Shown piece by piece: positions 44,795 to 53,401 of a DNA stretch of 64,000 nucleotides. The stretch spans positions 248,001 to 312,000 of the forward strand of contig NZ_CP014597.1 in assembly GCF_001687105.1 (NCBI RefSeq), in the 5' to 3' direction. The position numbers and the translations under genes are program-made. Each line of letters starts with the position of its first letter. The first letter of the stretch is position 1. The notes below the pieces were generated by a model. The model ran no database searches. It had not been told where the DNA came from and saw only the letters and a list, made by a program, of their open reading frames with translations. Origin of the DNA: Salipiger sp. CCB-MM3 (GTDB lineage: Bacteria > Pseudomonadota > Alphaproteobacteria > Rhodobacterales > Rhodobacteraceae).

Positions 44795-45316
44795 TTAGAT
44801 CGCATGGATCGCACTCACAGTTTTGCTCCAGGCGCGAGAGCGCTGGCTGTCTTCACGATTGCGATGCCGCTCGGCCGCTTCAAGCTGGCGGGCGCGTTCC
44901 AACTCTTGAGGAGAAGGTGCCGGAAGAAGTGCTTGCTTGGGCTCCGGTTCGCGCTCTGCGGGAGCGTCCGAGGCAGGCTCTTCAGTGGGCAGGCTCTCTT
45001 CTACGAGCCCCTGCCGGATCCTGGACAGCCGGCGCGGTAGCCGCTTTTCCTTTCGAGGCGAAGTCCCAGTCTCAGATGGGGCTTCTTCGATGGGCGCTTC
45101 GATGTTCCGCCAGTTACTTGCACTGAAGCGCGACGCCTCGAACGCAATCGGCTTGTCTTCCTGTTTCTGACGCCGCGCCGAGGAGGCATCAAATTTTGGG
45201 GCTTCGGGCCAGCTAGATGTGGGCTTCTTGGCTTTCTCGGCAATCGGAGCCGGCTCTGCCTTAGGCGGGGTGTCACGCCCGACGATCTCGTCGAAGAACG
45301 AAAAATTGCTGCTCAT
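44795..45316 (-). CDS. Hypothetical disordered protein (173 aa)
   Basis: A low-complexity sequence rich in Pro, Glu, Ala and Arg (EPAPIAEKAKKPTSSWPEAP, RKEKRLPRRLSRIRQG) apart from a conserved-looking start MSSNFSFFDEIVGRD. The last 30 residues form a basic helix (LERARQLEAAERHRNREDS). It is probably intrinsically disordered and may bind nucleic acid or a partner protein. It lies in the Rep_3 cluster. An antisense plus-strand frame is shadow. Confidence 0.6.
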   Translation of the reverse strand: MSSNFSFFDEIVGRDTPPKAEPAPIAEKAKKPTSSWPEAPKFDASSARRQKQEDKPIAFEASRFSASNWRNIEAPIEEAPSETGTSPRKEKRLPRRLSRIRQGLVEESLPTEEPASDAPAEREPEPKQALLPAPSPQELERARQLEAAERHRNREDSQRSRAWSKTVSAIHAI

Positions 45317-45368
45317 GGTAGTGTCTTCTGCTTTGTAGTGTCTTGGTAAAGAAAATGCCGTCTGTTGT

Positions 45369-46517
45369 CTATGCCGAGAGGCGCTCGAACAAGAATAGAT
45401 GGTAGTCCAGAAGCCAGTTCTCAGGGAGAGGGCGCTCTCCGTTCAAGGTCTGGGTTTGCCATTGATTGAATGTGCTCGCATCGCCACCCTCGAGGGTGAG
45501 GTGACTGTCTGTGAGCTTCCGGCTCCATGTGTGGGAAAGCCCCGAGATGTCTGATTTGCGCCTCGCGTACTCGGCATTGGAAACAGGCGGCAGGCTTCGT
45601 TTCTCTCGGCTAAAACCCGTCATCATCGACATGAAGCGGAGCTCAGGAGTCTCTCCATTCTTGGGCACGCCATCTGTCGAGAAGGATTTCAGAAACTCTT
45701 CATGCACCTGCAGGAGCTCGTCGCTCTTGAGGCCTGCCTTGCAGGCTTCGGGAATGATCATATCATTCTGATACAGTGGATGGCTTCGGTACCACTCCTG
45801 CAGCGCAGCGATCTTCTCGGCCTCTTCCGAGAGTTCGTACTGCCGCCGGATAGCTTCGGCAGCTTTTTCCTTTGTGGTAGTCGGCATCTTGGCGTTCTTG
45901 TCTGCGCGCTTCCAACGCATGTATTCAATGCAGGAAGGGAAGATCTGCAGATCGGCTACGTCTGCCGCCATGACCTCTTCTTCTTCAAGGTCGAAGCGAC
46001 GCACGGTTTCGTAAAGCCCTGGCTCGATGATCTCTTCGTAGAACTTCACGAGCCCCTTGAAGCTCTCATCACAGTCATTGCTGGTTGCCTCGCGAAGGAA
46101 ATAGGTGGCGTAGAGGACGACATCATCATCGGGGTGTGCTTGCAGGGCAGTGGCCCACTCGATCTGGCGTGGCCAGATGAACTCTCGAACTTGCATGACA
46201 CCAATGACGCCATATTGCTTGACTAGGGTTCGTACGATGTGCGGGGCAGGCATATCGGGCTCCTTTGCCCGCTTTTCGGCAAACTTGAAGTAGCTGACGT
46301 CAGGAGACTTCATCGCCGATAGCCTGATGGGGTCATCGGGTTTGTACAAGCATGTGTGGTTCAGCCATTCACGATGCAGGCTCTCGGGGGTGAAACGTGT
46401 CCCGTCGATCTCCTTGGCAACCACCTGCTTGATGTTGTCAGAGACCTCCAGGGCTGCCGCGATTTCTTCTACGTAGCGCAGGCGAGCTGAGACGTTTTCC
46501 TGAAGGGTGCTGGTCAT
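45369..46517 (-). CDS. Hypothetical protein coupled to the Rep_3 initiator (382 aa)
   Basis: The start overlaps the rep stop by 4 bases (ATGA), so it is translated with the initiator. The sequence is soluble, helical and rich in Glu and aromatic residues (ARLRYVEEIAAALEVSDNIK, VREFIWPRQIEWATALQAHP). No motif is recognised. Because it is strictly coupled to rep, a role in replication control, copy number or helicase recruitment is a reasonable guess. Confidence 0.75.
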   Translation of the reverse strand: MTSTLQENVSARLRYVEEIAAALEVSDNIKQVVAKEIDGTRFTPESLHREWLNHTCLYKPDDPIRLSAMKSPDVSYFKFAEKRAKEPDMPAPHIVRTLVKQYGVIGVMQVREFIWPRQIEWATALQAHPDDDVVLYATYFLREATSNDCDESFKGLVKFYEEIIEPGLYETVRRFDLEEEEVMAADVADLQIFPSCIEYMRWKRADKNAKMPTTTKEKAAEAIRRQYELSEEAEKIAALQEWYRSHPLYQNDMIIPEACKAGLKSDELLQVHEEFLKSFSTDGVPKNGETPELRFMSMMTGFSREKRSLPPVSNAEYARRKSDISGLSHTWSRKLTDSHLTLEGGDASTFNQWQTQTLNGERPLPENWLLDYHLFLFERLSA

Positions 46518-47563
46518 TCGAACTCCATGAGAATGCTGTCTAGAACGTTGTTGTCGAACCGGTCGGGCTGTGGCGATCGCTCACTTTCAAGTCGGGCACG
46601 AAGCCAGGAAAGGAACGTCTGGTCAGGGTCGGCTATCGCTTCACCGTCCACTGAGGCTCGCCAGGTATCGAGATAAGTTACGAGCGCGGTGTCGGTGCCG
46701 TAGAACTGCTCAAGCAAGGTGCTGGCGTCGGCCACAGCCTCCTCAGAGACCACCAGCTTCCGGCCGGCTTCCGTGTCAGAGTGTCCCGTGAGCATGTCGA
46801 CCGTGAGAGGGTCACGCGGCTTCTTCTTTGCCGGCTTCGACCGCTTCGTGAGTACGATCTCACTCCGGGGGACGATAGAGAACTCCAAACCGGTCACTCG
46901 CCCGCCGCGGCCACTGCGGATGTACTGAACGCGAACACCGAAGGGTGCATGTGTGTTGCATTCCTCGATGGCTTTCTCGATGACCACCCTTCTCAGATTG
47001 TCGAAGCGATTATACCGGTCCTCAGCCACGCCGAAGCGCTGCTTGAACTCCTCGAGGGAGACGTGCCAGGTCCGATGCTTTCGGTTCTGGTAGAGCGACA
47101 AGATCTCAAACATCTTGGCACCCTGTGTCGTCTTGAATTCTTTGTAGATCGCCATGTTGATCTTGGCGTAGATTTTAGGATCGAAGATGAACTGCATTAG
47201 GATGGGGTCGAAGGCGTATTCTAGGTCTCCATCGATCGTGCGAGAGACATCGAACGAGAGGAAGTGGCAGCTCACTGAGTGAGGGGTTCCATTGTTGATG
47301 TAGTCGAGGTCGATTGTCACCTTGGTGAGGTTCCGAAGACTCTGCTCAAGCCTTTCGATACTGGCGTGCCCAAGGTAGCCCAAGATCTCTTGGATCGGGA
47401 CCCTCTGCAGTCCGGTGCGATCTTCGCGTTCGCCGGATTTGTACAGCAGAAAGAGGAAGGCCCTCATGTCCTGGAGCTCAAGTTGGTACTTGCCCCGAGC
47501 CATGATGAGATCGTGGCTCTTTCGGACGGTTCCGTCGGCTTTGGGTGTTAAGTTTCTATTCAT
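46514..47563 (-). CDS. Plasmid replication initiator, Rep_3 type (349 aa)
   Basis: Two winged-helix domains are visible: LQDMRAFLFLLYKSGERED with LGHASIERLEQSLRNLTKVT, then KMFEILSLYQNRKHRTWHVS with LEEFKQRFGVAEDRYNRFDN and VVIEKAIEECN. This matches Rep_3 initiators such as RepE and Pi. The C-terminal 100 residues (KRSKPAKKKPRDP onward) are extra. It should bind the AACAATTTGTAG repeats 90 bases upstream. With RepA at 18805, the window holds two independent initiators. Confidence 0.85.
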   Translation of the reverse strand: MNRNLTPKADGTVRKSHDLIMARGKYQLELQDMRAFLFLLYKSGEREDRTGLQRVPIQEILGYLGHASIERLEQSLRNLTKVTIDLDYINNGTPHSVSCHFLSFDVSRTIDGDLEYAFDPILMQFIFDPKIYAKINMAIYKEFKTTQGAKMFEILSLYQNRKHRTWHVSLEEFKQRFGVAEDRYNRFDNLRRVVIEKAIEECNTHAPFGVRVQYIRSGRGGRVTGLEFSIVPRSEIVLTKRSKPAKKKPRDPLTVDMLTGHSDTEAGRKLVVSEEAVADASTLLEQFYGTDTALVTYLDTWRASVDGEAIADPDQTFLSWLRARLESERSPQPDRFDNNVLDSILMEFE

Positions 47564-47654
47564 GCTTCGGGCAAGATTACTATGGATTGTTGTAAGTTCA
47601 CTACTGTTTCTATCCTTTTTCCACTAAAGTCAAGTTAGGTTAGGTGAGAAGTTC

Positions 47655-47732
47655 TAACAATTTGTAGTTATAGAAGCTGGTTTGAGGCCAATGTTGACAA
47701 ACAATTTGTAGTGAATGAGTAACAATTTGTAG
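47655..47732. repeat. Iterons of replicon 2 (three copies of AACAATTTGTAG)
   Basis: Identical 12-base copies lie at 47656-47667, 47700-47711 and 47721-47732, all in the same orientation, directly upstream of the Rep_3 gene in AT-rich DNA. The last two are 21 bases apart, about two helical turns. Confidence 0.85.
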
Positions 47733-47813
47733 GTTAAAAGCTCCTTTCGACCTCAATTTATCCTTTGTGGGCAATGCCTTGCGAGCCCCCAGATTTTGCT
47801 AGAATAGAGAAGG

Positions 47814-47870
47814 GCGTGTGCGTGTGCGCGTGCGGGCCCGTGTACGTGTGCGCCTACGCGTGCGCGCGCG
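47814..47870. repeat. Alternating purine-pyrimidine tract (Z-DNA-like)
   Basis: GCGTGTGCGTGTGCGCGTGC and onward: almost 57 bases of alternating G/C and G/T steps with a few interruptions. Such tracts adopt left-handed Z-DNA under negative supercoiling. It lies between the iterons and the hairpin array. Confidence 0.7.
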
Positions 47871-49727
47871 AGAGGAGCCGATTTCGAGGCATCGGAACAG
47901 GGTCGTCTGCAAGCCCTACGAATGCTTTCGGAAACGATTCCGGAGCGTTTATTGAGAGATCTCTTACCGGCGCTTTTGCGCCCGACGTTGGATTCCTACC
48001 GATCAAGTTTGATGGACTCCCTAGTTCGGGCCACCACGGCCCGGTTTCGGAGGCGTTGACAGACTTTCTAGCGATCGGGATTCCTGACAGCCGCTTGCGC
48101 GGTTGCTCAGCCGAGTCCTGGAGGAGTTGTAGGGAGCCGATATCCCCGGGCGCTCACGCGCCGAAAGGTTGGATTCCGACGCTCATGAAGGGGAAGACAT
48201 CGGAATGGTGGCAAACCACCTCTTGTGGGCCGGTCTAGGCCGGTTTCCGAGTGTGACATGGGGGCGGCTTACCCATGGCGAAATCGGTTGCGGATGAGGT
48301 CCGAGATTCCTAGGGATCGAGTGTGATGGACTCCGTACTTCGGCCCCCACGGGCCGTTAAGGTAAGCGATCCCCCAATTGGGGCGAGCCGGGTTGCTGCC
48401 CGCCGCGTGGGCGGCTGGTGCAGTCGGTTTCTTCACGTCTTGCTGGTGACCGCTCTCCCTGGGCGTCTACGCGCCGATTGGGCGGATTCCGACCCTCGGG
48501 AAGGGGAAGACATCGGAAAGACCGTAAACCCTCTCCTACGGGCCGTTCTAGGCCCTTCTGTGCGTACCATGGTTTGTGGTTTCGTCTGAGGTCGACGCTT
48601 CCTACTGAGGTTATTAGATTCCCGATGCACCCGTATGAGGATTCCTTACTCCGGCCCACCACGGGCCGGCTCAGGTATCGGTTCCCGGCAGGGAGATGCG
48701 GATACGGTTTCACGAAACCTGGTTGTCGGCGGTACCCCCAAGGCGCGTACGCCCACGTTTCTTCGCTTCCGACCCTTCGGAAGAGGAGACGCGGCAACCA
48801 TCCTCTACGGACGGTTGCTGGCCCGACTACGAGCATCCTGGCTATCGGTTTCATTTGAGGGTGACGTTTTCCGGCATCGACGTTGGACTCCTGACAGGTC
48901 GGTATACGACTCCTCAGTTCGGCCCTTGATGGGCCGTGGGAGGGTGCGATCTCCGGCAGGCACATCTGGAGACGACTCCTTCAAGGCGCTAAAGCGCCCG
49001 ATTTCTTTGAATCCGACCGTTTGGAAGGGAATGACACCGGAACGATGAGAAGCCACCACGCAAGGGCCGTTCTAGGCCCGAAAATGGCCAACCTGGCATA
49101 GGAACCTTCTGGAACTACGGTTCCTAGAGACTTCATCGGCTTCCGGTAGTAAGGATTTTTAGGTTACCTTCCCTCGGCCCTATGGCCGTTTAAGGCGACG
49201 GTTTCGGATAGGCTTGTGGAGGACGGTTCCCTGACGGCCGACACGGCCGCTGGTTGAAGACGTCTTCGGGTAAGTTCTTCCGCAAACGATCTCCTTCAAG
49301 GCGCTACAGCGCCCGATTTCCTTGAGTCCGACCATCTGGAAGGGAATGGCACAGGAACGGTGAGAAACCGCCACGAACGAGCCGTTTTAGGCGGAATACT
49401 GGCTATCCTGGTCTGCGATTCAAGTTGTCGTAGACCCTCCCAGATGGAGACATAGGGGCTCCCGCCATGCAGATGGAGGATCCTGACAGGGTTGAGGCTT
49501 ACGGATTCCTGTCAGCTACATCGCCGGCGAGTGGAGGTGGTGCCTTCAAGGCGCTTAAGCGCTGATTTTGTGGTAACCGCGTCGTCGTCGAAGGCGGGTG
49601 GAAACACGCGTATGCGTGGAGCGGAGTGGTGACTCTCGGAACGCGCACACTGCCGGGCATTGCTTGACGATACGCTTGGTTAACCCCGGTTGCTCATATC
49701 CTGTCGGATATTGCTTGAGGGAAAACC
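47871..49727. other. 1.86-kb non-coding region occupied by a hairpin-repeat array
   Basis: Frames of up to 146 codons exist here but overlap the repeats, are rich in Arg, Gly and Pro and lack ribosome binding sites. I regard the region as non-coding. Confidence 0.65.
47969..49563. repeat. Array of seven degenerate 95-bp double-hairpin repeats
   Basis: Each full unit begins with GGCGC(N4)GCGCC, continues GATT...GGATTCCGACC...GGAAGGGGAAGACATCGGAA in most copies, and ends with GGGCCGTTCTAGGCCC. Units start at 47969, 48149, 48461, 48742, 48985, 49300 and 49550. The four best (48149, 48461, 48985, 49300) are each exactly 95 bp; the first and last are partial and the unit at 48742 is diverged. Between units, at 48027, 48341, 48651, 48920, 49175 and 49235, lies a second hairpin type (CGGCCC..GGGCCG). 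Unit-to-unit distance is 180-315 bp. Preserved palindromes amid diverged sequence suggest selection on structure. Confidence 0.75.
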
Positions 49728-50703
49728 ATGGAACGGATGAGAGCACGGGTAACACGAGCGCTTGCGCTCGGCCTGGTGGCGGGACTCGCGAGTGCATGCT
49801 TGCCAGAAAGCAGGGATGAGGCTGCAGACGCATCCGAGGTTTCAGTCCGAGACCTCTATCCGACCGTTTTCAAAGCGGTAGATTTTCAGAGTTTTTCTGA
49901 TGTTTTTGGTCCGGAGTTGACTGAACTTAAGAAATCAGACCCCGGTCAGTATCAAGCAGTCATCCGCGGCATGGCCCGCAGCATTGCTTTCGAGCCACTG
50001 TCGGTATCGCCTGAGCAGATGCGCGAGAAACTTCCGGAAGCTACGCCCTTTGATGATCTTCCTGAAGCCGGGTCGAGAGAGTTTCTGAAGCAGTTCTACG
50101 ATGTCTCCTCTGATTTTCTTTCAGAGGGGGGGGATGACCTTTGAAAGCATTCAGACGATCGGCGAAGGTCACCAGAAGAACGCGGTGACGAAGTATCAAA
50201 ACGCCTTGTATAGGTACATTGAGAAGCTTCGCGAGAAGAAGGTGGCCATCAATGCCAAGAACCGGAAGATCCAGCAATTGCTTGACCTGGTATCGTTCAT
50301 CCAGCCGACCGTGCAGCAGGATGGGTCGGTTCTGACAATCAGGGTTCCCGCAAGAAACGGTACCGATCAAGCATTGGCCAGCCTCGAGGTGACGGTCAGC
50401 GCCAAGACGGCTGCAGAAAGCTGGGCGGAGCCAGAACCTATCGGCGCGACGACAGTGCAGTTCAAAGATAATTTCCTGTCCAAGGAGAGCCGTGTCCTCG
50501 AGTTTTCGGTAGAGACCGAAGACTACACCGGTGGGCAGATTAGTTTGGACGTGACCGAGTTGACCACTGAGGGTGGATTCTCGATCAATGAGCAAACTAT
50601 GGCTGAGCCAATTCAGGTGATTGATGAGCTTATCAGCGATGCCGAGTGGAAGCGCAGGATGATCGAAGATGAGCTTCAGAGTGCGACGGAACGCTACCCC
50701 TGA
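49728..50703 (+). pseudogene. Lipoprotein with coiled-coil, split at an eight-G run (possible phase-variable gene)
   Basis: ATG 49728 opens a signal peptide with a clear lipobox (GLASAC, Cys about residue 24). The frame continues to SEGGDDL and stops at 50144, just after a run of eight G at 50126-50133. In the next frame an ATG at 50134 and ESIQTIGEGHQKNAVTKYQN onward give 190 more residues: a coiled coil (YIEKLREKKVAINAKNRKIQ) and a beta domain to the stop at 50703. Losing one G would fuse both into one lipoprotein of about 325 residues. Alternatively the run acts as a ribosome binding site for a separate, overlapping second gene. The function is unknown. Confidence 0.65.
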
Positions 50704-50722
50704 CTATACCTCGCCGGGCCTT

Positions 50723-51163
50723 TCAGGGCCCGGGAGACGCCGGCATGTTGCCATTTCGTGCCTCGCGCTTTTTGGCAAAACGACCCTTTCGACGTTTGAG
50801 GGGTTTGCCTGCTTCATCGCCGGAGTCCTGCGGTTCTGTAGAAGACGGCTCGTGCTGGACGGAGGGAGCTGACTTCTCTGGAGGAACGTAGTTCAGAGGA
50901 TCGACCTGCCCGAACCAGATATCCATGGCGAGATCGGTATCTGCTTCATCGATCCAGCCGCCGCGGGTAATCCACTCTTCGATCTTAATGAAGTTCCGCT
51001 CCTGAGGCGGATGATCCCTTGGGATGTAGTGGTCGGAGTAGCCGCGATCACAGAACAGTTGGTACCACGGTAGTGCGCGTAGTTGTGTCTTATCTGCGCT
51101 GGGCGGCCGACTTCCGGCAGACGCCGGCTTTCTTCTGCGTGCGAGATTTTTGTCAATTTTCAT
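50723..51163 (-). CDS. Hypothetical protein (146 aa) downstream of recX
   Basis: The frame overlaps the end of recX by 11 bases, so it is probably co-transcribed. Residues 30-95 look folded (LPWYQLFCDRGYSDHYIPRD, then WIDEADTDLAMDIWFGQVDP); both ends are basic and disordered (LKRRKGRFAKKREARNGN). No family is recognised. Confidence 0.6.
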   Translation of the reverse strand: MKIDKNLARRRKPASAGSRPPSADKTQLRALPWYQLFCDRGYSDHYIPRDHPPQERNFIKIEEWITRGGWIDEADTDLAMDIWFGQVDPLNYVPPEKSAPSVQHEPSSTEPQDSGDEAGKPLKRRKGRFAKKREARNGNMPASPGP

Positions 51164-51680
51164 GGTCGAATTTGCCTTCCATCACCCTGCAGCAGACATC
51201 GAAGTCAAACCCTTGCCGAGCAAGCTTTGCCATGTCTTTCTGCCGGTACTGATCGTGGTCGCCGATACGAAATGGACCAATTCGTTTCTTTCGGGCAAAG
51301 GTTACCGCCGCCTCGAGATCGCTTCCGTCCGAGTCCTCAACCAACTCCTGGTAGTCGTCTGGTGAGAGGCCTTTTTCCCGGAGCTTTCCTTCAATTTTTC
51401 GCCGGGACATACTACGACGCCTAGCGCTCTCAATGAACAGTTCCGCGTAACGCTGATCGTCTACATACTTGCGATCCAGGCAATAGCGAACGGCCGCGTC
51501 GATCACCGGCGAGAACTGCGCTTCTTCGAGACTGGTGCCCCGAAGTTTACGGCGAACGCGGCGTGTCAGCACAGTTCGAAGGTGGGATTCCGTCGTCTCA
51601 TAGGATTTTAGGTAGTTTAGGGCGGCCTTGACGAGGTCCCCTTCAGACAGCCCTTTGGGAGTTGTTGGCTCATTGGACAT
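51153..51680 (-). CDS. recX: RecX-family regulatory protein (175 aa)
   Basis: RecX proteins are built of three-helix repeats with the wording seen here: ALNYLKSYETTESHLRTVLT, then CLDRKYVDDQRYAELFIESA, and RRKIEGKLREKGLSPDDYQE. RecX binds RecA filaments and limits their extension. No recA is present in the window, so this copy would act on the chromosomal RecA. It may protect the plasmid from recombination or damp the SOS response, which is inference. Confidence 0.8.
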   Translation of the reverse strand: MSNEPTTPKGLSEGDLVKAALNYLKSYETTESHLRTVLTRRVRRKLRGTSLEEAQFSPVIDAAVRYCLDRKYVDDQRYAELFIESARRRSMSRRKIEGKLREKGLSPDDYQELVEDSDGSDLEAAVTFARKKRIGPFRIGDHDQYRQKDMAKLARQGFDFDVCCRVMEGKFDHEN

Positions 51681-51748
51681 TGCGGTATCTCTTAAGATTT
51701 GCGATCCTTATAGGAGAAGATGTCTTTTTTTCTGGTTAGAGGCGATAG

Positions 51749-52429
51749 ATGGCCAGCAACGAATTGAAGAAAAAAATTCAGAAGTCACGACGCGTCAACG
51801 GGGTGCGGGTACTCTCGGAGCTCGATATTGAAAGGATGCTCGAGGTCGCTGATGCAACCCGATATCCGATCCGTAACCGTGCAATTATCCTTCTGGGAAC
51901 GGACGCTGGACTGACACCGCTGGAGATCTCCTACCTCAAGAGATACCACGTCTACGGGGACGACGACCTGCTGGGAGAGGCAATTGATCTCAGGGCGAAA
52001 CCGGGCGTGTATCGTATGCCGCGCGTCATACCGATGGTCCGCAAGGGGCGCCTTTGGAACGCGATCCATTCACTGCTTGAAAACGTTCCGGCCGTTCCCG
52101 GCGATCCGCTGGTTATTTCAGAGCGTGCCACAGAAGGCGGGAAGGCAACCCTGAACCCAGGTTCGAAACCGCTGCGCGCCATGCGAACGGACAGCATTTC
52201 ATACGTTTTCTGGAAGGTGATGGATAAGGCTGGAATATCGAACGCTTCAGCTCTTACAGCGAGGGCCACGTTCATCGTCAAGGCAGGTAAGACGGCTGCT
52301 GAGCGGGGAATGAGCATTCGGAACGTGCAGGAAATGACCGGGCTTAGATCACTGGAGTCAGTGCAGCGGCTCCTCGAGGCCAGCGAAGCAGACAAAGAGA
52401 CAATCATCCACGACCTCTTCAGCCGCTGA
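51749..52429 (+). CDS. Integrase-like (tyrosine recombinase fold) protein lacking catalytic residues
   Basis: The layout is that of a tyrosine recombinase catalytic domain: AIILLGTDAGLTPLEISYLK, ALTARATFIVKAG, then IRNVQEMTGLRSLESVQRLL. Active enzymes have GLR, HxxRH, GH and a Tyr at these places. Here they are GLT, TARAT, GLR and Leu, so only one Arg is kept and the nucleophile is missing. The protein may bind a recombination-like site as an architectural or regulatory factor. It starts at an ATG with a GAGG-type leader, divergent from recX. It is not obviously decaying, since the frame is intact. Confidence 0.65.
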   Translation: MASNELKKKIQKSRRVNGVRVLSELDIERMLEVADATRYPIRNRAIILLGTDAGLTPLEISYLKRYHVYGDDDLLGEAIDLRAKPGVYRMPRVIPMVRKGRLWNAIHSLLENVPAVPGDPLVISERATEGGKATLNPGSKPLRAMRTDSISYVFWKVMDKAGISNASALTARATFIVKAGKTAAERGMSIRNVQEMTGLRSLESVQRLLEASEADKETIIHDLFSR

Positions 52430-52490
52430 AGTGTTGCCTCTTGCGGACATGTAGGCAGGTTCTCGGAGATTTTTTTCCGAGGAGATAGAG

Positions 52491-52970
52491 ATGTCGGTCC
52501 TGTTGAGCGAAGATTTCGACGAACTGATGGAGGCAGCGATGGTCTCGCCCTATGGTGAGATTGACGGTCACGCGGAGGAGTACGAGTTCCTTTGGGAAGC
52601 GGAACGTACGGAGGCCGACGTCATCAACACGCGGCCCGATGGGTATTCCATTTGCGCCATGAATGACGCTGATCATCCCGCGGTGGTTTTGGTGGACCCG
52701 GACGGCAAAGTCAGCGGCTTCTACTACCGGTTCGCGGCCTGGATCGATGAGGAACATCGTGGCCACGGATTGAGTGTTGAAACGATCCTCGCTTACGACG
52801 GCTATTTTCAGGATGCGGCCTGGGAAGGGGATCTGCAGGAGTGCATCGGAGGGATGACCTTCTCTGACGGTGGCTACCGGGCGCATACTCGTGCCCAGCA
52901 GGTCGCCTTGAAGCGAGCTTCCGAGGCCAATAACCAAGATCCTGAGCTGGCGCCGGGCATGGCCCTTTGA
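52491..52970 (+). CDS. Hypothetical protein, possibly GNAT-like (159 aa)
   Basis: GAGGAG precedes the ATG. The middle (VVLVDPDGKVSGFYYRFAAW, then IDEEHRGHGLSVETILAYDG) has the beta-strand plus R-G-H-G-L pattern of the acetyl-CoA-binding loop of GNAT acetyltransferases, but the rest of the fold is not evident. It could be a toxin-like or modifying enzyme; I am not sure. Its stop lies inside the first 20-bp direct repeat. Confidence 0.6.
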   Translation: MSVLLSEDFDELMEAAMVSPYGEIDGHAEEYEFLWEAERTEADVINTRPDGYSICAMNDADHPAVVLVDPDGKVSGFYYRFAAWIDEEHRGHGLSVETILAYDGYFQDAAWEGDLQECIGGMTFSDGGYRAHTRAQQVALKRASEANNQDPELAPGMAL

Positions 52971-52988
52971 AAACCCGCTCAGTTGTAG
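52969..52988 (+). repeat. 20-bp direct repeat, copy 1
   Basis: GAAAACCCGCTCAGTTGTAG, beginning within the stop codon of the preceding gene. Further copies lie at 53364 and 54894. Confidence 0.8.
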
Positions 52989-53086
52989 AGAGACATGTGA
53001 TTTTTGCAGTTCTGTCATACATTTATGACAATTGAATTTTAGTGCGACCGGGACACTTGGCGGTTGCCAGCATAAGGAGTTCAGGC

Positions 53087-53296
53087 ATGGCGGCACACAC
53101 TCTCACGCCAGACGCATTCGACCGTCGCCTTAAGCCGGGTCACGGCTTGATCGCAGCTTGCTCGAAGATCGCAGCAACCTTCCGGGAACAGGCTGATGCG
53201 ACACGTACACGTGCGCGTCTCGCGCAGCTTACGGATCGGCAGCTCGATGATATCGGGTTGTGCCGGGCGGATCTGCAAAGGATTGGCAGGTTCTGA
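53087..53296 (+). CDS. DUF1127 family small protein (69 aa)
   Basis: The C-terminal 40 residues (TRARLAQLTDRQLDDIGLCR, then ADLQRIGRF) are the Arg-rich DUF1127 domain. Small DUF1127 proteins in alphaproteobacteria act in phosphate and carbon balance and in RNA turnover. AAGGAG lies 8 bases before ATG 53087. It is flanked by copies 1 and 2 of the direct repeat and followed by a terminator. Confidence 0.85.
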   Translation: MAAHTLTPDAFDRRLKPGHGLIAACSKIAATFREQADATRTRARLAQLTDRQLDDIGLCRADLQRIGRF

Positions 53297-53324
53297 GTTC
53301 AACGAAGACGATCCTCGGGAACCA

Positions 53325-53350
53325 AAATGGCCGCGCGTTCGCGGCCATTT
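53325..53350 (+). terminator. Terminator of the DUF1127 gene
   Basis: AAATGGCCGCG-CGTT-CGCGGCCATTT is an 11-bp perfect stem followed by ACTTTTG, 28 bases after the stop. Confidence 0.85.
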
Positions 53351-53363
53351 ACTTTTGCGCTCT

Positions 53364-53383
53364 GAAAATCCGCTCAGTTGTAG
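53364..53383 (+). repeat. 20-bp direct repeat, copy 2
   Basis: GAAAATCCGCTCAGTTGTAG, one difference from copies 1 and 3; the next bases, GGTGCCC, resemble GGCGCCC after copy 3. Confidence 0.8.
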
Positions 53384-53401
53384 GGTGCCCTGGGGCGAGG
53401 C

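Noticed and set aside
47765..49048. Several frames of 130-160 codons in the hairpin array
   Set aside because: They cross the repeat units and hairpins in different frames, are Arg/Gly/Pro-rich and lack ribosome binding sites.
47969..49563. CRISPR array or integron cassette array
   Set aside because: Unit spacing is irregular (180-315 bp), units are 95 bp and diverged, and there are no cas genes, no integrase nearby and no attC-like core sites.
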